Positions 23,201 to 31,000 of a DNA stretch of 64,000 nucleotides are shown piece after piece. Every line of letters begins with the position of its first letter. The first letter of the stretch is position 1. The stretch is from positions 1,178,001 through 1,242,000 of the forward strand of contig JAHRHY010000013.1 in assembly GCA_019671135.1 (NCBI GenBank), written 5' to 3'. The position numbers and the translations under genes were made by a program. The DNA is from Linnemannia hyalina. Its lineage: Eukaryota; Mortierellomycota; Mortierellomycetes; Mortierellales; Mortierellaceae. The notes under the pieces are model-generated. The model was not told where the DNA came from. It worked only from the letters and a program-made list of their open reading frames with translations, and ran no database searches.

Positions 23201-26200
23201 CAAGTCCGGAAACTTTTACCGCTTCGTCCATCCTTCTTTATTGCAATATCTCTACTCGTTGGCTGTATTTGATCCAAGCGGTTCTGGAGATGATGATGAC
23301 CCTGGTGACGATGACCCTGGCACTGGCGGGTGGAGCTCAGGAGATTTCGATTCAGACAACTCGAGAGGTGGCGGAAGAGGTCTTATTTCAAGATCGAATA
23401 CCTGGTCGCTGTTGGAAGGAGGAACAGCCTCACGACAAGGGAGAGCATCGCAACACGCACCAGCGGTCGAGAAGGAGAAGGTTTTGGAGAAAGGGCGAGC
23501 TCTGGAGGAAGGTCACAAGCTGGGCCTCACCGACATTGCGAAGCGCTCCATGACTGTTCAATTTCTTGCCGACCGAGTTCAGAACCACCAATCCTTCAAG
23601 GAGCAGTTGGTGGAGACGGTGCGGGAATCCAGGAACAACAAAGGCATCGATCATACGTTGGCAGCAAACGCGATGACAATCTTGGTTCGCTCCGGCATGC
23701 GGTTCAACAGCGCCGATCTGCGTGGTATCAATATCAAGGGCGCCAATCTGACAGGTGGAGAGTTCGACTCGGCCGACTTGCAGGATGCGGACCTGACCAA
23801 CGTCACCTTCGACAAATGTTGGCTGCGCCAGGCAGAATTTCAAGGAGCCAAGTTGGGAGGAGCGCAGTTCGGAGAGAAGCCTTTGGACTTGCAGAACGTG
23901 CCGAATACCGCTGCCTATTCCGTCGACGGTGCCTTATATGCAGTCGCATTCACGAACGGGTCCATCACCATCTTTGACGCCACCAACTGGAACTCCATCC
24001 ATACGCGCCAGATTTCCAAGAGGAGTGTCACGGCCCTGGCGTTTTCACCGTTGGGTGGACTGTTGGCCTATGGTAACAGGACGGGAATGCTCGGGACATG
24101 GAGTTACAATAGCGAAACTTTGATGGCGTTCTCCGGCAAACATGATGGCTACATCAACAGTCTCATGTATTCTCCCAACGGAAGCCAAATTGCCACAGCT
24201 GGTGATGACGGAAAAGTTGCGGTGTGGGATGCGGTCACGGGCGGATGTGTGAAGGTCATGGTCGCACACAATGAACGAGCTTTGAGTGTCGCTTTCTCAC
24301 CTGACGGCAAGCTGCTTGTTTCTGGCGGTTCCGACGGCATCATTCAGCTTTGGGACGTACATACAGGCGACAAGGTTTATACCCAAGAGGGACATGACGA
24401 GGCCATATCCAGTATTCTGTTCTCCCCTGACGGACACCACATTGCATCCTCGAGCTCCGACAATACCATACGAATCTGGTCCGTACCGACAAGGCCATGG
24501 AGCCTGGAGGCGATCTGTCGTGGACATAGGGAGCGTATTACCAGCATTGCTTATTCGACCGATGGACAACATCTCGCTTCCGGTAGCGATGACAACACCA
24601 TTCGAACTTGGGACCCTCGCACTGGTAGCTCAGGACCTATCTTCCGAGGACACACCAACCAAGTCGTCAGCGTCGCTTACTCTCAGCGCGGATCACAACT
24701 CGCCTCATGCGGCAGAGACATGGCCCTTCGTGTCTGGGACTTTCGAGCCGCCGTCAAAGGAGCCGTTCTATTTGGGCGCACCAACAGCCTGCCGAGCGGA
24801 ATGTACCCCTATTCGACCATTAAGCGACATAACAACGACAGCGACAAACTCATACAGCCAACCCGCCCACGTCCTGCACGCACTTTCGGCTCAGAATCGT
24901 TCGGCACGAGAGGCGCGACTTGCATTGCAGTCTCTTCTGACGCCGTTCTGGCTGCCTCGGCGTCGATGAATGGCGGCACCTTTACTATCAACGTCTCGCT
25001 CGGAACTACCTCAGAGCATCGGTATGCTTTGAATGGCCACGCGAAGAAGATCTCCAGTATCACCTTTTCTCCCGACAGCCAGACCATTGCATCTGGGGAC
25101 TCCAATGGGGTCCTGCGCCTCTGGAACGCTGAATCCGGCGACGATATCTGGAACCGGAAAGAACACGACGGCAAGGTTATGAGCATCGCCTACTCTTCGA
25201 ATGGGGAACAAATCGTCACCAGCGGTGAGGATAGCACTGTTCGACTTTGGAAAGCATCGACAGGAGACATTGTCCACAGCTTTGACGCCGAAGGTTGCGA
25301 GATCCAGTGTGTCGCTTTCTCACCAAGTGGCAGATGGATTGCGTCTGGAGGTGAGGATGGAGTGGTGAGCCTATGGGACCCCGTCAACCTCATTCCTGGA
25401 CAGGTTTTCGATGGTGGCCACAACTGCAGCATCAACAGCATCGTTTTTTCATCGGACGGCATTCACATCGCCTCAGGAGGAGATGACAACAAGGTCAGGA
25501 TCTGGAACATCAATACAAGAACGGAAGTGCATGTCTTAGAGGAGCACACGGATCCAGTAAGGTGCCTTGCCTTCTCTCCATCAGGAGAGCGCATCGTGTC
25601 TGGCAGTGAAGATTGCACCATGAGAATTTGGAATGTCGCGGCTGGAGTTCTCGAATCGACTTCGGAACATAAGCATGGAGTCGCGACAGTTTCATTTTCC
25701 TCGGACGGCGCAAAGCTTTGGACGGGAACAGACTACTGCAAGGTTCACAGCTGGATTTGGGATTTCACTGGTCAGGAGACAGCCTTAACATCTACGTCTG
25801 CGTTTTCGAAGGATGGACGGCACGTCGCTTCGACTCTTGGTGGAAACGCGGTTCGACTCTGGGATACCGATTCAGGAAAACCACTACGTATTCTGCTTGG
25901 CCACTCTGAGACCATTGAGTCCATTTCGTTCTCCCCCGTCGACGACTTCATCGCGACCGGCAGCAGCGATAGCACGGTTCGGGTCTGGGACACAGCGACA
26001 GGAAAGTGCCCTTTTTTGCTAGAGGGTCACAGCGGCATTGTCACCAGTGTGGTGTTCTCTCCTGACGGCACACAGGTCGCGACATCTGGCATGGACCAAA
26101 CGTTGCGCTGGTGGGACTTGTCGGCCCCTAGGTCCGAATCTCTTTCGAGGGAAGGTGATGGAGCCTTGATCTCGCAGTTGGAGGCGCGCGCATCGGCTCC

Positions 26201-27028
26201 TATTGCGGTAATGGAAACGGACAGGACAGGAACTTCGATGGATGGAACACACCGAGCGATCGATGGAATGTATGTCCATGACGATTCAGGACTTTTCCAT
26301 GCTCCAGTGTATTCCCCGGATGGGAACGAGATCTCGGTCATCAGCGGAGAACACGGGATCTTGCGGTTCGACACTCAGTCCAAAGCCTCTCGCCGAGCGT
26401 TGGTTGGTCACACGGCTACGGCCACTTGCATCGCCTACTCACCATCTGGCGATATGATCGCGACCAGCAGCGAGGATGGGACAGCGCGCATATGGGACCC
26501 AGAGACAGGCAACGAGCTCGTCAACTTCGTGGGACACGAGAGCAGTGTCACCAGTGTCGCTTTTTCACCTCTCGGCCATCGACTCGCCACCAGTAGTGCT
26601 GACAAGAGCATTCGGCTCTGGAACGTCGCAGCCAACACACCAGATCAGCAAGCGGTCGGTCAGATTTTGTTAAGTCTCACAGCCCCGGTCCTCTGTATTG
26701 CCTATTCGCCTGATGGGAGGTTCCTCGCCTCTGGCAGCGAAGACCGGACGATGCGATTATGGGATGCTCTCACTGGAGATCGTTTGGCGGTGGTGGAAGA
26801 CTTTGCGGTCGGGGTCAAGACTATTCAATGGAAGAACTCGGCTCGAGGTGGGATGATTTTGGTGACTGGATGCAAGGAGAATCCGCTGCGGGTGTGGGAG
26901 GTAGTGGAAGGTACAGGTCGCCGGTACGAGGTTCGAAGGTACTGGGGAGCAGGAGTCGAATCGTTGGCGTTGTCGGGCACCCGTCTTGGACAGGAACATG
27001 GACTTACTGAGGTCGAGTGCAAACTGCT
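20210..27028 (+). repeat. left arm of 6.8-kb inverted repeat
   Basis: This segment reappears in reverse complement at 36461-43251. Homology starts abruptly at ATGTCCTCCGCAAAG (20210) and ends at AAACTGCT (27028), inside the last codons of the STAND gene. It spans about 1.67 kb of upstream DNA and the whole coding region. Differences are scattered substitutions and small indels (for example a 14-15 bp indel near 20907). Upstream DNA is as well conserved as the coding part, so the duplication is recent or maintained by conversion. Confidence 0.92.
21047..21087 (+). repeat. 10-bp tandem repeat (TTCTCTCTTC), left copy
   Basis: About four copies of a pyrimidine-only decamer in the upstream region of the first STAND gene. 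The purine version is present in the other arm at about 42393-42438. It is polypyrimidine DNA of the kind common in promoter regions. Confidence 0.7.
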
Positions 27029-27035
27029 GAGGTAG
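21879..27035 (+). CDS. NLR-like STAND NTPase: NACHT-pentapeptide-WD40 (copy A)
   Basis: An uninterrupted frame of 1718 residues. An N-terminal segment of about 90 residues (no known domain) leads to a NACHT-type P-loop NTPase: Walker A GDSGSGKT (100-107), Walker B LICDGYDE (171-178) and the IIACRS strand (202-207). Helical and winged-helix-like regions follow (about 290-465), then an acidic/Gly linker (466-545), pentapeptide repeats (about 608-668, ADLRGINIKGANLTGGEF) and about 22 WD40 units (about 675-1700), enough for three propellers. By analogy with fungal HET-E/NWD proteins it should be a ligand-sensing, oligomerising switch; the WD40 part would sense, but no HET, patatin or Toll-like effector domain is visible. 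The ATG is 35 bp after a likely 3' splice site (21842-21843), so a 5' leader intron is probable. It is a near-twin of the gene at 36283-41607 and less similar to that at 28073-33769. Confidence 0.9.
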   Translation: MLRRYEGDKDYNKRPCYDPQELARKMQAATEEQVLKLKRVCLDVPEPVIYIEPFGYDRPLGVMRSHNNTSLDAPDPQTKPLMSIAQEFLDSNKNVLLLMGDSGSGKTVFVKQLERKLWGQYNGPNDAIPILVNLPEINNTANDFLGQVLRSKGFQPNHIQFLRRRDRRFTLICDGYDEAQVQGNIYNQNKFNSDGQWKVKLIIACRSDKIGRDSDGRFQPEANDRYSGQKLDEFQKAATASFTFRQINEYIEEYVAKHLQVAVRESSGRGQELTQHFSSEVQPSSQTSRVWTVPQYKETLNDIPNLMELVKNPYILSFILELLPAIAGPPHDVSRSRVSFDELYKYIFDDWMKVGKLRLHGKTGNSVEQQALSMLMEDGFEPRCMEYLKDLAVNIFERQGGDPVVEYVHLRHRNTPTSGWKTRFFGPEPESRLLQESVPLIKSGNFYRFVHPSLLQYLYSLAVFDPSGSGDDDDPGDDDPGTGGWSSGDFDSDNSRGGGRGLISRSNTWSLLEGGTASRQGRASQHAPAVEKEKVLEKGRALEEGHKLGLTDIAKRSMTVQFLADRVQNHQSFKEQLVETVRESRNNKGIDHTLAANAMTILVRSGMRFNSADLRGINIKGANLTGGEFDSADLQDADLTNVTFDKCWLRQAEFQGAKLGGAQFGEKPLDLQNVPNTAAYSVDGALYAVAFTNGSITIFDATNWNSIHTRQISKRSVTALAFSPLGGLLAYGNRTGMLGTWSYNSETLMAFSGKHDGYINSLMYSPNGSQIATAGDDGKVAVWDAVTGGCVKVMVAHNERALSVAFSPDGKLLVSGGSDGIIQLWDVHTGDKVYTQEGHDEAISSILFSPDGHHIASSSSDNTIRIWSVPTRPWSLEAICRGHRERITSIAYSTDGQHLASGSDDNTIRTWDPRTGSSGPIFRGHTNQVVSVAYSQRGSQLASCGRDMALRVWDFRAAVKGAVLFGRTNSLPSGMYPYSTIKRHNNDSDKLIQPTRPRPARTFGSESFGTRGATCIAVSSDAVLAASASMNGGTFTINVSLGTTSEHRYALNGHAKKISSITFSPDSQTIASGDSNGVLRLWNAESGDDIWNRKEHDGKVMSIAYSSNGEQIVTSGEDSTVRLWKASTGDIVHSFDAEGCEIQCVAFSPSGRWIASGGEDGVVSLWDPVNLIPGQVFDGGHNCSINSIVFSSDGIHIASGGDDNKVRIWNINTRTEVHVLEEHTDPVRCLAFSPSGERIVSGSEDCTMRIWNVAAGVLESTSEHKHGVATVSFSSDGAKLWTGTDYCKVHSWIWDFTGQETALTSTSAFSKDGRHVASTLGGNAVRLWDTDSGKPLRILLGHSETIESISFSPVDDFIATGSSDSTVRVWDTATGKCPFLLEGHSGIVTSVVFSPDGTQVATSGMDQTLRWWDLSAPRSESLSREGDGALISQLEARASAPIAVMETDRTGTSMDGTHRAIDGMYVHDDSGLFHAPVYSPDGNEISVISGEHGILRFDTQSKASRRALVGHTATATCIAYSPSGDMIATSSEDGTARIWDPETGNELVNFVGHESSVTSVAFSPLGHRLATSSADKSIRLWNVAANTPDQQAVGQILLSLTAPVLCIAYSPDGRFLASGSEDRTMRLWDALTGDRLAVVEDFAVGVKTIQWKNSARGGMILVTGCKENPLRVWEVVEGTGRRYEVRRYWGAGVESLALSGTRLGQEHGLTEVECKLLR

Positions 27036-28072
27036 AGAGGAGCCATTGTTGTTGCCAGCGAGATTTTGTTGGTGCATAGAGTTAGCATTAATTGGATGAA
27101 TTTTCTTTAGCATTTTCTTTTATTTTCAACACATAAATATCGTTATCGCTTTGGAGGGAATTAATAGTGGAGATCATGGCGCTTTGTGAGCACGATATAA
27201 AATCTCACCTTACTGTTTCTTGGCCTACCAACCATTCAACACTAAGAAAGTGGGTGGTGAAGATAAAAGCTACAAAACAAAGTATCAGGAGAGACCTTGT
27301 TTATTAGAGCAGTAAAGTCTCGGTCAGACCACATGAATAAATGGCGACGTTGGATGATAAGGCTAGGCCAAGCTTGGTTTTCTCAAACCTTACTTACGCC
27401 TTCGCCAGTTTCACAATTTTCCTTCTTAAACCCCCCATTTTTTTTTTAATTCTTCTTCTCCTCCTCCTTCTTCGTACTCTTTCCCCTCCAGTTTCATCCC
27501 CCTTCCTTCCTTCCTTTCTTCACTTCTTCCTTCATTCATTCCCCCATTCACCAACCCACTTTTTTCTCCACCTCCCTTGTGCTTCTTTCGTTCTGTTCAC
27601 TCATTCCGAAGACGAAACCAGTAGAGTCCACGACTACAGTCCAAACATCAACCCACGAGTTCATCGCTATGTAAGTCCTTTCTTTCCTCTTTGCTAGACG
27701 TGTGAACACTGTGCTGGATTTCGGCAATGAATAATTGACATATGAGTTATTGGTCTTGCGCGTATGTGTCCACTGTATATAGTCCCACCTCGCATTCCAG
27801 CAGCGGACAAATATAGTCGTTTGAAAACAACGCTTTGTCTCAGGAGACATAAAAAAACGACAACACCAACACGTCCCCTGGTAAGGGATTACTACACCAC
27901 CTTCTCCATGCCAATGATGCGAAACGTGCATGAACTTATATAACCTGTCGTTGTATGGTAACATGTAAATCACTGTTAAAACTTACATGATATGTAACTC
28001 GTATGTCTTATTGTTTAGTCTTCTCAACTTGAGGTCAGCCAACAACAACAATTGAGTCACTCAGCTTAGGCT
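27036..28072. other. intergenic with 5' leader of copy B
   Basis: About 1 kb between two STAND genes. A good donor at 27671 (TAT|GTAAGT) and an acceptor at 28017-28018 (GTTTAG) define a likely 348-bp intron in the 5' untranslated leader of the next gene. The rest is C/T-rich (27425-27600) and non-coding. Confidence 0.5.
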
Positions 28073-31000
28073 ATGAGTCGTAAACGAAACAGCTATAGCC
28101 CCGAAAGAGATTACACCAAACGTCTTTGTCTCGGTACCTCTTCTCTTCGACTTGAGGACCCAATGGAATCTCCTATTGAGCGCGAGCTGCAGAGGCTGAA
28201 GATCCGCTGTCTGCAGAAGGAGGAGCAGCCGCCGGGAAATTACATTGCGCCGCTCGGCAAGGATACAATGGATGCCTCCGACTCTTCTGCGTCTCCATTG
28301 CTGCCAACCGTTATGGACTTCCTGAAAGGAAAGCGAAAGGTGCTACTTGTCATGGGCGATGGCGGCTCGGGCAAGACTTATCTCCTGCGGCAACTTGAGC
28401 GAGAGCTATGGGGAAAGTATGCCGGCTCTGACACGGACGCAATCCCAATCCTCTTCGATCTCTCGCGCGTCGACACTCCCAAGTTCGAACTTCTTACGAA
28501 AGTATTCAAGAACGAAGGAATCAACAAGGAACACGTCCGTACCCTCAAGCTAAATAACCGTCCATTGGTCTTGCTCTGTGACGGATACGATGAGGCACAA
28601 GTGGGGGGCAACATTTATAACGGCAACAAGTTCAATAGCCATGGATATGGGTGCGTCAAGTTGATTATCGCCTGCAGGAGTCAAAAACTCGGAAGTGATT
28701 TTGAGAGTCAATTTCAACCCGAGGTGGAGGACCGGTACAACCCCAAGAAACTCGACCTGTTCCAGAAAGTCGCCATGGCTCCCTTCACTCGCAGCATGAT
28801 CGAGGAATACGTGGGGAAGTACATCGAATCCCCATCCCAGTTGGAGGTTCACCAGGATGCTTCACAGTCGTCCCAGAGTCCACCTACTTGGAGCGTTAAA
28901 CAATACATGATGGCATTGGCCGACATCCCTAACTTGATGGAGCTGGTCGGGAACCCCTTCATCCTCTCCGTCGTCTTGCGCCTGTTGCCGACCCTTACAA
29001 GTCCTACCCGAGATGACACTGGGTCGCATGTCTCTTTCGATGCTCTCTACAAGCTCGTATTCGAGAACTGGATGGAGGTAAACAAGCGTCGACTGTATTC
29101 GTATTCGCGAGAAAATATGAATGGCAACGAAGAGGCTTTCAGCGAGTTGATTGAGCACGACTTTGCGGCAGAGTGCCTGAAACACATGAAAGATCTGGCG
29201 GCCGAGATATTCAAGAACCAGAGGAAGGATGCCTTGTCCGTTCGACACACATTCAAGGATCCGGCCAAATGGAAAAACAGATTTTTTGGGAGTGATGCCA
29301 GAACGAGGCTGTTGCGTGAATCGTTACCTATGACTCGGTCTGGAAAAACATACAGTTTCCTCTTCCCTTCGTTGCTCGACTACCTCTATTCACTAGTGGT
29401 GTTTGATCCTAAAGGCCCTGACGAAGGCAACATGGACACTGATGGTTCAGGGACAGATGGTCTCGACTCGGAAGATTCGGCAAGAAGCGCAGAGCCTCTG
29501 TATTCGAAGTCGGGCAGCGGCCAATCGTCTGAGAGAGGGCGAGCGCTGCAGGAACAACAGGTGGTGGAGAGAGGGCAGGCCCTGAAGAAAGGGCACGCGC
29601 TGGGATTCACCAACATATCCGAGCGACCTATGGCCGTCCAGTTTCTTGCCGACCGAGTGCAGATCCACCAGGTCCTCAAGGAACAGTTAATCGAAACGGT
29701 CCACGAATCAGCCAACGGCGATGGAAACGACAAATGGCTGGCAGCGAACGCCATGGCCATCTTGGTCAAGTCCGGTATGCGTTTCAATGGTGCCAATCTG
29801 CGGAGCATCAAGATCAAGGGAGCCAACCTGACTGGAGGAGAGTTTGACTTTGCGGACTTGCGGGATGCGGACCTCAGAGATGTCACCTTCGACAAGTGTT
29901 GGCTGCGCGAGGCGAGACTAGACAGAGCACTGCTTGAGGGATCAAAGTTTGGCGAGTCACCATACACTCTATTCGAAGACGTCCCCACTGCTTCTGCATA
30001 CTCTCCAGATGGGACCTTGCACGCTGTTACCTTCGACCATAGATTCATTATCTTCTACTATACTTCCAATTGGACGCACGCCTTTCGATCCAGAGACTTC
30101 TCAGACGCCATCACCTCTGTGGCGTTCTCACCGGATAGCAAGACGCTGGCCTTTGGTGATGAGTTCGGGGTGCTCCGTCTTTGGAGGTACACTGCCACCA
30201 CTATTATCACTCCATTACCCAGTGCACACGCCGCTATCTCCGACATTGCCTTCTCTCCAGATGGAAGCCGTATTGCGACAGCTGGTCAAGACGGAGCGAT
30301 TGGAATTTGGGATGCTGCCATGACAGATGCTGGCTCGGGTGTACGCACTATTTATCTAGGCGCGGATGGTGGGAGGCCTTCTTGCGTTGCCTTCTCTCCC
30401 GACGGCAAGCGGCTTGTTTCTGGCGGTTCCGACGGCATCATTCAGCTTTGGAATTTGGACACAGGCAGTCTAGTTTCAACCCTGAAAACACACAATGCCG
30501 CCATTTCTCGAGTCCTCTTCTCGTCAGATGGACTCCAGATTGTCTCCTCGAGCTCTGATAATACCGTACGAGTGGGGTCCCCGTCGACAACAACCAAGCA
30601 GATCGTCTTTCGCGGCCATACGGCGGCAGTTACTGGATTTGTCTATTTGTCTGATGGGCAACTTGCCTCGTGCAGTCAAGACTCCACCATTCGCCTCTGG
30701 GACACTCGCAGCGGGGGATCTGGACCCGTTTTCCGAGGACATACCGACCATATCGTGAGCATTGCTTACTCTCGGGAGACAGCGCAACTTGTTTCATGCG
30801 GTAGGGAACGGACACGTCGTATATGGGACTGTGGGGCCGCCGTCAAAGGATCGATTTTATTTGGGCGCACCAACACCAAGTCAAGCGGGATGTACCCGTA
30901 TTCGGTCATCAACGACACCACCTTCCGACCGACTATTCCTAGTTCACGCCGCTTCTTTTCCTCCGAATTGTTCGACACAAAAGTCACCGACATCGCAACT